A stretch of DNA of 64,000 bases from Tritrichomonas musculus. Its lineage: Eukaryota > Parabasalia > Tritrichomonadida > Tritrichomonadidae. The position numbers and the translations under genes are program-made. Positions 50,700 through 60,719 of the stretch are shown here, piece after piece (within the stretch, counting starts at the first letter, position 1; every line of letters starts with the position of its first letter). The DNA is taken from NCBI GenBank assembly GCA_039105265.1, contig JAPFFF010000008.1, positions 5,890,001-5,954,000 of the forward strand. The letters run 5' to 3'. The notes beneath the pieces are model-generated. The model was not told where the DNA came from, did not search any database, and saw nothing but the letters and a program-made list of their open reading frames with translations.

Positions 50700-52085
50700 C
50701 AGAAAATTTTGAAATTTTGGTCATTTTTTTGGATATTTTCATTATGGTCATGGACATTGGACATTTTAGCTATTTTTTTCAAACAAACCTATTCAATTCC
50801 ACTTTTTGGACATTTTTTTGTAACGTACAAAAAAGGTTACATTTGTACCTTAAATATGGTTAGAAATTACATAAATATGAATTTTCTAGTAGCAATTTAT
50901 TTATTTGTCTTTTAAAGTATATATTTTTACTTTCAAATATGTCTTAGTACTTTGATTTTCCAGGAAAATAAAATAAAAAGTATTTTTCTAAAAATTGAAT
51001 AGTTTATGCTTTATATTTGTCTTTTAAAGAATAAAAAGTATTTTTCAATGAATGGAAATAAATTGAAAGAGGATTTCTCAGAAAAGAAAATAACCTTCAG
51101 AAAAGTTCATTTTTCTTCTCAAATATTTGATAAAACTAAATAGAGTTTTTATTCAAATAATTCTGAGAAAATATTAAGCATAAACTATTCAATTTTTATA
51201 TTTTACATATAGAAAGACTGTACGTCACGGTTTTCTTGTTCTTCAAAAAATCTTAATTACCTCCCTGAGTTATATCTGAATCATCAATTATTTTTTAAAC
51301 ATCGAGTTTCTATGACGAGAAATAGAAATGATGGAATAATTCAGAACATGATCATGAATGATTATTTAAAAATATAAAAACAACAATTTGGTAAGGTTAA
51401 GCTTGTAAATTTGGTGAAATAAACGTTTTTTGGGTTTTAAAAATCACCAAATGTAACCATATTATTGTTAAAAAATTTTTTATTAATATTTATTATTGTC
51501 ATAAACCATTGAATTATTTGAAAGAGGAATTAAATGAGTTTTATCAAAAGTCATATTAATTATCGATAAGATTTTCTCAGTAAAAAAATGTTATTTTTTG
51601 AATATTACAAAATAATTGTATGATTTGTATAATATATCATATAAAATAATAATAAAAAGCTCATTTATATTGACGATGAAAAGCCAAATAACCGATTTCA
51701 CCAAAAGCCCAGGTCTTGGGTTTTTGGCGACAGCATTCAATTTTGAATAGTTTACATATATTTTGGAGATCACCAAAACGGTTTTTTTGGTGATGGTGAT
51801 TTGTAAAGCTTTCAAAATATCATTTATAAAATAATAAAAAAAAATAAGATATAAATATATAATAAAATCAATATAAGCATTTTTTCAATTGAAAATAAAT
51901 TTTTTTCATTTATATTTTAAATATATACCGATATAAAATGTATTTAAAATATTAATAGTATTTATATTTTTATGAATATATATAGCCGAGTAATTAAATA
52001 AATTCATTGAATTTATTGAATGTTGATTCGTAAATTGAATTATTATTTAATCAAATATCATTTAATCATTTTATTTAAAAATTCT
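50700..52085. other. Intergenic region
   Basis: AT-rich, with short recurring TCACCAAAA/TTTTGGTGA words near 51445, 51725-51800 and 52310-52335. The minus strand at about 51680-51790 has a coding-like piece (DLQNICKLFKIECCRQKPKT) that overlaps another open frame. I cannot decide whether it is a relic. Nothing else is recognised. Confidence 0.35.
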
Positions 52086-52261
52086 CTAGGTACAACTTTT
52101 TGAGTTAATAAAACACTCAAAAAGTTGTAAAACAGAGAACTAAAATAATTGAAGTAGCTTTTTGAAAGGCGCAGCCTTTCAAAAAGCTACTTCAATTTAT
52201 GTTTAATTATCTGTTTTATAACTTTTTGAGTATTTTACAAAACTCAAAAAGTGATACCTAG
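52086..52261. mobile_element. Cruciform foldback element with three hairpins
   Basis: The ends CTAGGTA (52086-52092) and TACCTAG (52255-52261) are exact inverted copies. Inside, three hairpins line up: a left one with 15-base arms (TACAACTTTTTGAGT, 52091-52105, with 52115-52129), a central one with perfect 23-base arms (52148-52170 and 52174-52196, three-base loop GCA), and a right one with 11-base arms (ACTTTTTGAGT, 52221-52231, with 52242-52252). The left and right hairpins are themselves inverted copies, and the linkers (TAAAACAGA... on both sides) also match, so the entire 176 bases forms one large imperfect palindrome. No coding capacity. Confidence 0.8.
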
Positions 52262-52543
52262 ATAATTAATAATTCATAAGAAATAACTTTTTAAAAGATT
52301 TATTAAAATCGCCAAAAGACCAGAAAGAATCACCAAGACCAGGTCTTTTTTTTACATTTGGGTATATTTTACAAGCTTACTAAGGTACTGAGTATAATTT
52401 TGTCTTCGGAATCTTTTTCTTTTATGTTTCTTTCATGAAAAATATCATTTTATTAATAACTTTTTGAATGGCTTAAAATTGACTAGGTTAGTTTAATAAT
52501 CTCTTTAAAGTTTTATTCTTCTCAAATTCTACTCGCTTTAATA

Positions 52544-53285
52544 TAGTGTTCCTAAAAAATATTGATAAGAAATGAATTCAATAGTTAATCGTCGTTAACA
52601 AAAGTTATTTTATTTTTAAAATTTTTAATTTAAAAAGTTAAATTTCTTATCAATATTTTTTCGGCAATTGAAAAAGTTGATTTTTTATTAAAAATTAAAA
52701 TTAAAATCTTACTTGATTGCCTTGCACTTCGAGGCATTGTTTCAATTTCTTTGGAAAAGAATCAATCAAAGAATTGTTTGTTGCTAAACTTAGATTATTC
52801 CATATAAAGAATAAAATTTGTGTTCAGGAAACATTTGCCATTTCAGCTCCAGGGATTTCAGGAAACGTTATTGCTTTAACGCATATGAAATACTTGATTT
52901 CATTTGTTAATATTTGTGGTCGGCAGGGTTGTGTTTTTTCTGGTCTCCCTTCATCAATCTATTTAGCTACTGCTTTGACGCAATTTAACGAAATATTTAA
53001 TGCATCAGCTGTTTTGCTTTTATTAAAATTGTACGATTGCAGAACCACTTGCGATTAAATTATAGCGTTCGTTTGTATTTTTTGGTAAAGAAAACAAATA
53101 AATAAAAGGTCAAAAGATTGACCAACAATTGATTCATAAATTCATGAATAGGTCATTAAATTTGAATGAATTTGAAAGAAATTTTAAAATTCTCTCAAAT
53201 TATTTTTAAATAAATTTTCTCAATTTTTTCAATGAAACATGAAAATTTCTCTCAAATTTCTTATCAATATTTTTTAGGACCACTA
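52544..53285 (-). mobile_element. Tc1/mariner-like element, 742 bp, with a dead transposase fragment
   Basis: The terminal inverted repeats are 30 bases with a single mismatch (left end TAGTGTTCCTAAAAAATATT, right-end complement TAGTGGTCCTAAAAAATATT, both continuing GATAAGAAAT). They are flanked by TA on both sides (52542-52543 and 53286-53287). On the minus strand a helix-turn-helix stretch reads YNFNKSKTADALNISLNCVK then AVAK and a stop, followed by IDEGRPEKTQPCRPQILTNE, matching the N-terminal DNA-binding part and GRP(K) linker of Tc1-like transposases. No DDE region follows: the element is internally deleted. A subterminal copy of the end motif lies near 52640-52665. The plus-strand frame at 52717-53058 is antisense to this remnant. 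Confidence 0.8.
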
Positions 53286-53418
53286 TACATTGAAAATCTC
53301 AAAATTTGAATAAGAATAAAAAATGGTTCGGCTTTTTGGATTTTATTGATAATAAGATTTTAAGTGCTTACATGGTTTGATTAGAATTCAACAGAAGAAT
53401 CAAAATATAAGAAAAAAA

Positions 53419-54582
53419 TCAGATTGTTAAATTAATACGGTCTTCTTCGAGAAAAGGTAATTCCAAAACTTGACGATCAATTTCGTGCTCTTTTGGTGTA
53501 TCTATTTCAAATAAACTAATCTGATGTTCTTCTTTCCACGGCTCAGGATCAAGTATTTCGATTGATTCATGAGGCAGTGGAGAAAGAATGAGTGGGGCTA
53601 ATTTTGCCGAATCATTCTCTGATTCTTCAAAGTTTGAATCTTTTGATATTGATGCAAACAAAGATGCAGGAAGTCCGATTGATAAAGATTGAGTTGAGGA
53701 TAGAGCAGGCATTGGTATTGATGCAGCTGCTGTAATAATAGAATTTGTCGATAAAGATGGAGCCGAGTTCGAAACTCCAATAGAGGTTGAAAATAATTCA
53801 AATGTTGAAATTGGAGGTATAGACGTTGGTGTCGAAAGTGGCGTTGGAACTGGTGTGGACACCGGCGTGCTAGAATCCAATTGAACAAATATAGGTTGCG
53901 GACGATTGGAATTTATTGCTTGTGGAGGACTTATTGGGCTCACCGGACTTGGTGAGCTTGACGTGCTACTACTAGCAGAACTTGTGCTATTTTCATTAGT
54001 AGTATTTGGAGTTGAATTTTGAGGTTGTTGCTGTTGAAGCATTAAAGATTTCCGCTTTAATGTTGAATTCCATCGGTTCTTTACAGCATTATCTGTGCGT
54101 CCAGGAAGCATTTCAGCTATCCTGGCCCACTTATTTCCCCATTCTTTTTGAAGCTTTTCAATTAGCTGGTCTTCTTGAGGCTGCCATGCTGTTTTAACAA
54201 CATCTGGATTCAGCCCATTATGCCATCGCTCACGACACTGCTTTCCAATCCTTCCTGGCATTTGCTCAGCAAGTTTTGTCCAGCTCGTAGCTCCATGCGT
54301 TCTAACCCACTGAATTATTTTATCATCTTCTTCCCGAGTCCAAGATCCTTTAACTAAAGATGGATTTACCACCTTTTCCCATCTGTCAATGACCTGGTGA
54401 ATTGTTTTTTCAGGAAAATGCGAAGATATAAAATGCCAATTCAGTTCTCTTGAACTGTCAACAAGCATTAAAAGGTGCTTGTCTTCTTCAATTGTCCATT
54501 TTGCTTGCTGCTTTACAACGTTAGTTCTTACGCGAGCACGCGTAGGAGCAAGTGGTGGGTGAGATCGACTGGATAACTTCAT
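53419..54582 (-). CDS. Three-repeat MYB transcription factor
   Basis: A 387-residue protein starting at the ATG at 54582. Three MYB repeats occupy about 26-180. R1 starts [14 protein letters not shown] (with an unusual core [14 protein letters not shown]). R2 is [20 protein letters not shown] with [22 protein letters not shown]3 is [20 protein letters not shown] with [21 protein letters not shown]. The recognition-helix residues of R2/R3 (KQCRERWHN and NAVKNRWNS) are the canonical ones for YAAC(G/T)G-type sites. The remaining 200 residues are Ser/Thr/Pro-rich and end in an acidic hydrophobic stretch ([20 protein letters not shown]), a plausible activation region. In Trichomonas vaginalis MYB proteins regulate iron-responsive adhesin genes and recognise Inr-proximal sites. 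The specific target here is unknown. Confidence 0.95.
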   Translation of the reverse strand: MKLSSRSHPPLAPTRARVRTNVVKQQAKWTIEEDKHLLMLVDSSRELNWHFISSHFPEKTIHQVIDRWEKVVNPSLVKGSWTREEDDKIIQWVRTHGATSWTKLAEQMPGRIGKQCRERWHNGLNPDVVKTAWQPQEDQLIEKLQKEWGNKWARIAEMLPGRTDNAVKNRWNSTLKRKSLMLQQQQPQNSTPNTTNENSTSSASSSTSSSPSPVSPISPPQAINSNRPQPIFVQLDSSTPVSTPVPTPLSTPTSIPPISTFELFSTSIGVSNSAPSLSTNSIITAAASIPMPALSSTQSLSIGLPASLFASISKDSNFEESENDSAKLAPLILSPLPHESIEILDPEPWKEEHQISLFEIDTPKEHEIDRQVLELPFLEEDRINLTI

Positions 54583-56085
54583 TTTTATCTAAGGGAATTG
54601 AATAAATTAAGAACAATATTTTTATTTTTTTTAAATTGAGTTTGTCAATAAGCATTGAATTATTTAATTCCACTTTTTCTTCCTCTTTTCAAACTTATAA
54701 TTTTGAATATTAAACGTATTCTATTTATAACAATTTTGATATAAAATAGCAAACGAGCAGGTTGTTATAAAAAATCAAAGTTGATTTTCTATCAATAAAA
54801 TAATATTATTTGGCCAAAAATCATGGACTAACTATACAATTTTTTTCAAATAAATTTTTTAAAATATTATCACAATTAAGGAAATTCAATTATTTTCTCA
54901 AAATAAATATTTTTTCAAAGTAAAAATACTATAAAAAAATAAATTTTTAAAAATGATAAAACAAAACATAAAAACATATTTTTATATCATTTCTTATATG
55001 AAGAATTTACAAACAATCAAATTTTATTCTTGAATAAGTTTTGATAGGAAACAAATTCAAAAAGGGTTTATTACACTTTTATTCCAAGAAAAAGTTGTTA
55101 TTCTTTTTTTAAAAAGTTACGGTTTCTATCAAAACCGTATGGCAGATACGATTTACTGTTTGTAGCCTTTCTAGAATTATAAATACTTATTAGAATAACA
55201 GCATATAAGATAAAATCCTTGAAAATTTATGTTATGGGCTATATTTCATACGTTCTTAATGCTATCTTCTTTTTTTTATATTTTTGATTATTTTTTTCTG
55301 AGTAATTATTTTTTATTCAAAATTTTTTATTTTCTGAATTTCTTCAAATTTGTTTATCTTATTTTTTTCTTATGATCATAAGTTTATAAAATATATTTAT
55401 AATATATACTAAAAATAATTTCATAATTATTTGGAATTATAAATTGATACTTCATTATTCCTGATATATAAATTGTTCAAAATTGAAAAAATTATTGATA
55501 TTATTTTTACAAAGTTTAAACAGCCAAGTTCATTCAAAATCTCTATCAAAATTTTTTGGGAAGATTATATGCTTTCATCTTGAAAGTTTCATATTTACAA
55601 GTTTTCATCTTTAGTTTATACCATATTCTTTTTTTTAATAACCAAAAAACATTAATATAATAAATTTTGAGAAAAAAAATTTTAAAATTGAGTTTTTGCG
55701 ATGACAAAATTATAATTCACCAAATTATTTCATTTATTAAAACACAATATTGAATCTATATACCTTTTTTAAAATATAATGTAATATTAATTTCATTTGA
55801 GTTATTTTGCTATCAAAAAAAATTGTTTTAACTTTTTAAATGAAATGTAATTTGTAATAATTATCAAAAAGTTCCACCGATATAATCAATCAAAAAATCA
55901 ACTTTTTGATATAACACAAATTATTACTTTTGAATATATCCATTGAATTATCAAAATATGTAAATTTTTAAATTATCTCAAATATTCATACAGGTTTAAA
56001 AATACATCTTTATCATAACATAATATAAATATAAATCTTTTGATAAATTAAAAACGTCTAGAATTAATAACAGAATTATAAAATT
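54583..56085. other. Long intergenic region
   Basis: 1.5 kb, very AT-rich, upstream of the MYB gene and downstream of TAF6 (both minus strand). No open frame with protein-like composition and no clear repeat. It must contain the MYB promoter. Confidence 0.5.
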
Positions 56086-57333
56086 TCATATTTTGGTGAT
56101 TAATTGTTTGACTTTGCTACAAATAAGTTGAGAGCATTGCCTCTGTCTTGGATTATAACAGTGAATTTCAAAGTCCATCATCTTCAGATAATGCTTTAGA
56201 TGGGGAATAATATACTTTACTGCATTTTCGTCAATTGCTTCTATTCCACATATGGCTCCATAATGTGCCATAAGCGATGTATTTGGATCAAAGAGAACTT
56301 CAATGAGTGAATTGAAAATACAAATTTTAATGTCATGAAAACAAGACTGATATTTGTCAATTATAAGTTTGAGGGTATCAGCTGCCAATTCTCTTAATTT
56401 TGTATCATCACCGTGCAGTTCTGATGTGTAGTCAGCTCCTATTAGCGCAGAAAAGATTATCTTTAAAAAAGTGTGAGCGTATATACTTGAGCAAAGCGAA
56501 GAATTTCTGATTAGAGATCTAGTTATTTTTATTAAATTAGTCATTTGCTCTATGTTTTGGTAAAAAATTGTCATATTATAAATGATATATTGTAAAAAAT
56601 AAGGAAGAAGTTGTTGTAGACCTACATCAGTTTCAATTCGTGATAAAGCTGTATCACGCACATATGGACTATCGTCTCTGATTAAATTCAAAATGTATGA
56701 ATAATATAATTGCAGTGTGTTATTTAAAACATCATGAACAAGAGGTATATGACTAAAAGTTAACTTGCTGATTGAAACAGGATTACGCTTAAAAAATTCA
56801 GAAGTTTGCTGGGTGTTTTGAAATTGGGATATGGGTGCAGATATTGCTCTTTCCAAAATTTTAGGGGTTTTGATAATTAAACGACGAACGGATAACATTT
56901 TTTTGTCAGCGTATACACCCTCAGTAAGTAGAAATTGAAAATCAAAGGTTTGATTGTTAGGCGGAACAATATCACTTTTGATTACATTGCGGCATTTTAT
57001 GCTATTTTCACGAGGAACATAAAGCTCTGATTGCTCAAAAGGAATTGAAAGGTATTGACCAAACGGCGCAAATTCATATCCAAATAATCTGTCATTACAT
57101 GGTGAGCGTGTAAGTTTATTCATATAACGCTCTGAAAATAATACACGGTTAATATGCTGTGCTGAAAGTCGATACGATCGAGAATTTATGGCCAATAAAC
57201 TCGCTGAACGAATATATTCAGCTATGAAATCTTCGGCTTCTTGAGCCAAACTTTGAACTAATGTCGGCTTTGAAATTGTAATACCAAGCATATCTGCAAT
57301 CGCTTGGACTGTAATTACAGATGTAGAACACAT
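56086..57333 (-). CDS. TAF6: TAF6-like subunit of TFIID/SAGA
   Basis: A 415-residue protein starting at the ATG at 57333. Residues about 5-70 form the TAF6 histone fold (ITVQAIADMLGITISKPTLV, then EAEDFIAEYIRSASLLAINS, then LSAQHINRVL). A linker with LFGYEFAPFGQYL follows, corresponding to the LYGF block after the histone fold in other TAF6 proteins. The C-terminal 220 residues fit the TAF6 HEAT-repeat domain (LQLYYSYILNLIRDDSPYVR, then LQQLLPYFLQYIIYNMTIFY, ending with GAICGIEAIDENAVKYIIPH). TAF6 pairs with TAF9 in the TFIID core and in SAGA. It lies about 3.4 kb from the ADA3-like SAGA gene on the same strand. Confidence 0.93.
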   Translation of the reverse strand: MCSTSVITVQAIADMLGITISKPTLVQSLAQEAEDFIAEYIRSASLLAINSRSYRLSAQHINRVLFSERYMNKLTRSPCNDRLFGYEFAPFGQYLSIPFEQSELYVPRENSIKCRNVIKSDIVPPNNQTFDFQFLLTEGVYADKKMLSVRRLIIKTPKILERAISAPISQFQNTQQTSEFFKRNPVSISKLTFSHIPLVHDVLNNTLQLYYSYILNLIRDDSPYVRDTALSRIETDVGLQQLLPYFLQYIIYNMTIFYQNIEQMTNLIKITRSLIRNSSLCSSIYAHTFLKIIFSALIGADYTSELHGDDTKLRELAADTLKLIIDKYQSCFHDIKICIFNSLIEVLFDPNTSLMAHYGAICGIEAIDENAVKYIIPHLKHYLKMMDFEIHCYNPRQRQCSQLICSKVKQLITKI

Positions 57334-57722
57334 ATTAAATTCTTCGTTCTTCAGAAAAAGTTTTTAAAATCAAACTTTTAGCTATTCATTAGTAAAACTT
57401 AGATTTAGTCATCATATTAATGATTTTACAAATCATTTTTTTAATCTTTTTTACATATCACACTTCCATTTATTATCAATTCAACTTTATTGGCCAATAT
57501 TATGATCTTTAAGACAATTATGATAGCTGTTCAAGTTATTTTCATATTTCTTCAAATATATACCACTTTTTTCTGGAAATGATTCGACTGCATGCTCATT
57601 TTATATTGATATATGTTCATGTAAATATCATTTTCTTATAATCAAAATTTTCAATAACTTATCTTAAAAAGTTAAAGATTAAATATTTAAATTTTTTCTT
57701 AAACGTACAACAATTATTCGTA
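57334..57722. other. Divergent intergenic gap
   Basis: About 390 AT-rich bases between TAF6 (-) and the coiled-coil gene (+), so it should hold both promoters. No repeat is seen. Confidence 0.55.
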
Positions 57723-58352
57723 ATGACACATTTAGGAGATGATGATAAAATTTTTACAGAACAAACACCAATAAAGGCAAGCAGATATGTTAAAACCGAA
57801 ATTTTTCAAGAACAATCAATGGACCTTGAATTACTTTCTTTATCAAACACAATTTCACACTCAATTGAAAATTTAGAAAAACGACTTGAGACTTGTGATG
57901 GCATTTATAAGCTTGCAACTAATGCTAATTCAATAAGGGATAAAGAAAGAGAAAATCAAATACAAACAACTCAAAAGTTGCTGGAATCATTTGAAAATAG
58001 ACTTTCCCAAGCTGAAGAAACGATTGAAAACATACCAAATATGGTAAAAAATGCAGTTTCAGCAGAATATGCCAAAAACGAATTTAATAATAGAATTCAA
58101 CAAATGCTCGAATTTTTCATCACAGAAATGAATGATCAAATGGACTCACTCGAACAATCAATAACAACAAAAGATAAACTTAAAGTTAAGAGTATCAAAA
58201 CCGTTAAAAAGAGTTTAACATTAATTCAAACCTCACCTAAAGATGACAGTATAATCAGTGATTTAGAGGAGCAGGTTTCAAGCTTAAAGAAAACCCAACA
58301 AACTATGTCTGATGTTTTTAATGCTATTCAAGCAGAGTCAACCAAAGCCTGA
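57723..58352 (+). CDS. Coiled-coil protein, 209 residues
   Basis: Starts at the ATG at 57723. After a 25-residue variable head it is helical throughout, with heptads (DLELLSLSNTISHSIENLEK, IQTTQKLLESFENRLSQAEE, MLEFFITEMNDQMDSLEQSI, ISDLEEQVSSLKKTQQTMSD). The pattern and size recall the striated-fibre assemblin/giardin group, but the basic head is short and I see no diagnostic motif. There is no membrane segment. A cytoskeletal role is plausible but not shown. Confidence 0.8.
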   Translation: MTHLGDDDKIFTEQTPIKASRYVKTEIFQEQSMDLELLSLSNTISHSIENLEKRLETCDGIYKLATNANSIRDKERENQIQTTQKLLESFENRLSQAEETIENIPNMVKNAVSAEYAKNEFNNRIQQMLEFFITEMNDQMDSLEQSITTKDKLKVKSIKTVKKSLTLIQTSPKDDSIISDLEEQVSSLKKTQQTMSDVFNAIQAESTKA

Positions 58353-58522
58353 AATCTTAAAATCAATAGGATATTTTTTTAATGCTATTACAGTGATAAC
58401 TTTGAAAATGCTTTGAATTATTTATTAAAGTATGCATTTCCACCAACATCAGGATATTATTAAATACCATGATTAACAATATTTTGATATTTTACGATTT
58501 AAAAATACTGTGTAATCAACCC

Positions 58523-58574
58523 TTTTTTTTTTTTTTTTTTTTTTTTTAGCCTGCGAGGAAAAAAAAAAAAAAAA
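58523..58574. terminator. T-run / A-run hairpin between convergent genes
   Basis: About 25 T (58523-58547), then AGCCTGCGAGG, then about 16 A (58559-58574). The T and A runs can pair around the 11-base loop. It lies between the stop of the coiled-coil gene (+) and the stop of the Ran-binding protein gene (-), so it could act in 3' end formation for both. That function is inferred from position only. Confidence 0.35.
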
Positions 58575-58588
58575 CAGAATAAATATAA

Positions 58589-60271
58589 TTATTTTATTAA
58601 ACTAACACATTGATAAAATTCTTTAGCTTTTTCAGGAGTCGGGAAACAGATTCTATAAATTGATAAATAACCTTCTTTCTCATTTTCATTTTTAACATCA
58701 TCGCTATCTTTAATATCACAAACATTATTTATATTATTATCCTCATTATTTTCATTATCTTCATCTTCATTATCGTCATCATCATTATAATCGTTATTAA
58801 TAACAAAATTTTGGCCAATGATTTGAATATATTTTTCTTTCAAAATTGGCGAAATATTTGGAAATATTCTAGTATTTAAAATACATTTATCTGTGTAATT
58901 ATGCATGACAATTATTCTTCGTACATCATTAATAACGGTTATCGATATGCGACCTGGTCCTATACATGTAAATTTTTTTTTTCTTTTGTTATTTGAATTC
59001 AGTATATAAAGTTTAATATTTTGAACTTGTAAAATATTTTTCTCGTTTGAATTGGATTTATTGGATTCATGTGGCTGCTTAAGCAAAAAAGAATCAGTAT
59101 AGTCATTTCCTCCTTTCTTGTTAACACTGTCACTCTTTGACTTACTAAAGTTAAAATTGTTGAAATTGTACATTAAAAATGGCTTGTTAGGCTTTGTTTT
59201 CGAAATAAATTGTTTCCCTGTACCAAAATTGAATTTGACACTAAATGAGGGTGCATCACCTTTAGAAAAGTCAAATGTGGTGATTTTTGATGATGCACTT
59301 GCCTTGGTTTCTGTTTTAATTAAGTTTGAAGAAAAATTCAAGGAGAAATTTGGTACTAAACGTTGTGATTGAGGCTCTTGCATTTTTTGATCATTTGCAA
59401 GAATATCAGGGATATTACTGCTATTTTTTGTTAAAATAATATTGTTTGGAACACTATTATTATTAAATGAAGGTACGATACTGTTAGAAATAGTGTTATT
59501 TGATACAGGAGAAATATTGCTTGGTAAGTTATTATTTAATGATGGTACAATGCTGTTTGGAATACCATTATTTAACGAAGGAACAATATTGTTAACAATA
59601 TTATTAGTTAAAGGAGGAGTAATGTTGCTTGGAACGGTACTAATTGGCTGAAAAATGTTTAGCTGCTGTTGTTGTTGCTGCTGCTTCAGAAGAAATTGAA
59701 TTTGCTTTTGTTGAAGTTCCATTTGCTTTTTTAAATCCTCAATTTGCTTTTCTTGGGGGTTTTGTGAAAAGCTTAAATTAGGTTGATTAAACTGGGATGG
59801 CTCTGAATTGGAAAATGATATCTCTTGATGAAAAAGAGGAACATTTCCATTTGTTGGCAGAATTGAATTAGTTTTGCTTGTATTACTTTCTTGAAACGGG
59901 AGATTTGAGAGAAGGTCCAACGATTTTAATTTTTCGGGCTTGCTATCATTTTTTGGCTTATTTATACTTTTCGTTAACAACAAACTATTTGAAGTATCTG
60001 ACGAACTCTTGGATTCGATTTCATTGCTTTTGATATCATTATCATTATTATTATCGTCTGAACTTTGACTATCAAGAAGAGATTTATATTTTTCAAGATC
60101 TACTTGAGGTTTGCTTGAAGAATTTTCAGATAATGAGTCGTTTCCAACATAATTTAAAAGAAAACCACCTTTATGGCCAGAGGAATGATCTGTCTTTGAC
60201 TTATTACTATTAGTATTGAAAAAACTAGATGTGTTTGCACGCTTATTCTGAGCAAATCCACCAAGAAACAT
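58589..60271 (-). CDS. Ran-binding-domain protein, nucleoporin-like (Nup50/RanBP-type)
   Basis: A 560-residue protein. The ATG at 60271 (MFLGGFAQNKRANTSSFF) is preferred over an upstream non-ATG extension. Residues about 415-560 fit a Ran-binding domain: KLYILNSNNKRKKKFTCIGP, GRISI, then RRIIVMHNYTDKCILNTRIF and, at the end, YRICFPTPEKAKEFYQCV (the family ends in F..A..F). An acidic Asn/Asp/Glu loop of about 35 residues is inserted in the domain. The middle is Asn/Ser/Pro-rich with a recurring IVPSLNN/IVPSFNN element and a 7-Gln run after a helix. FG dipeptides are scarce, which argues against a classical FG barrier protein. Nup50-like proteins and RanBP3 assist Ran-dependent transport at the pore, and the Nup93-like gene is in the same window. 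Confidence 0.75.
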   Translation of the reverse strand: MFLGGFAQNKRANTSSFFNTNSNKSKTDHSSGHKGGFLLNYVGNDSLSENSSSKPQVDLEKYKSLLDSQSSDDNNNDNDIKSNEIESKSSSDTSNSLLLTKSINKPKNDSKPEKLKSLDLLSNLPFQESNTSKTNSILPTNGNVPLFHQEISFSNSEPSQFNQPNLSFSQNPQEKQIEDLKKQMELQQKQIQFLLKQQQQQQQLNIFQPISTVPSNITPPLTNNIVNNIVPSLNNGIPNSIVPSLNNNLPSNISPVSNNTISNSIVPSFNNNSVPNNIILTKNSSNIPDILANDQKMQEPQSQRLVPNFSLNFSSNLIKTETKASASSKITTFDFSKGDAPSFSVKFNFGTGKQFISKTKPNKPFLMYNFNNFNFSKSKSDSVNKKGGNDYTDSFLLKQPHESNKSNSNEKNILQVQNIKLYILNSNNKRKKKFTCIGPGRISITVINDVRRIIVMHNYTDKCILNTRIFPNISPILKEKYIQIIGQNFVINNDYNDDDDNEDEDNENNEDNNINNVCDIKDSDDVKNENEKEGYLSIYRICFPTPEKAKEFYQCVSLIK

Positions 60272-60719
60272 TGGTGTTAAAAAATAATTTTTAAAAATCA
60301 ATGATTGAGGCGACCGTTAATTAGATTTTAAAACATACATCTAACTCAGTAGTACTAATTTTTAAAATTTTTAAGGCGATGACTAAAAAATTAATGTTTA
60401 AAGTTTTTGGGTCATTTCTGTTGAAATTCACATTAAGTTGGGTTATTATTATAGAGCACAGCTTATTTATTCTACTAACTCAGTATTTCAATTAGCATTA
60501 ATATTAGATTCATTTTTCCTCTTTCCACCTCATATGATTTTTGATTGAAATGAAATAAAAATCATTATATTTGAATGATATTAACATAAGTCATTGAAAG
60601 ATATCTATCATTATTTTGATAAATACCAATATAATATGAACACGATTTTCTTTTATTAATAACAAATAACTGAAACAAACATAAAAAGATATTTCAAGGG
60701 GGAGAAAAAAAAAAAAAAA
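60272..60719. other. Intergenic gap
   Basis: AT-rich, between two minus-strand genes. No gene or repeat is recognised. An A-rich tract of about 16 bases lies just after the stop of the ADA3-like gene. Confidence 0.55.

Noticed and set aside
52717-53058. A 113-codon plus-strand frame
   Set aside because: The opposite strand carries the helix-turn-helix remnant of a Tc1-like transposase; the plus frame is its shadow.
58589-60301. Start of the Ran-binding protein at 60301
   Set aside because: That codon is TTG; the first ATG in frame is at 60271 and is used instead. The same reasoning moved the starts of the genes ending at 17316, 14416, 60720 and 28385.
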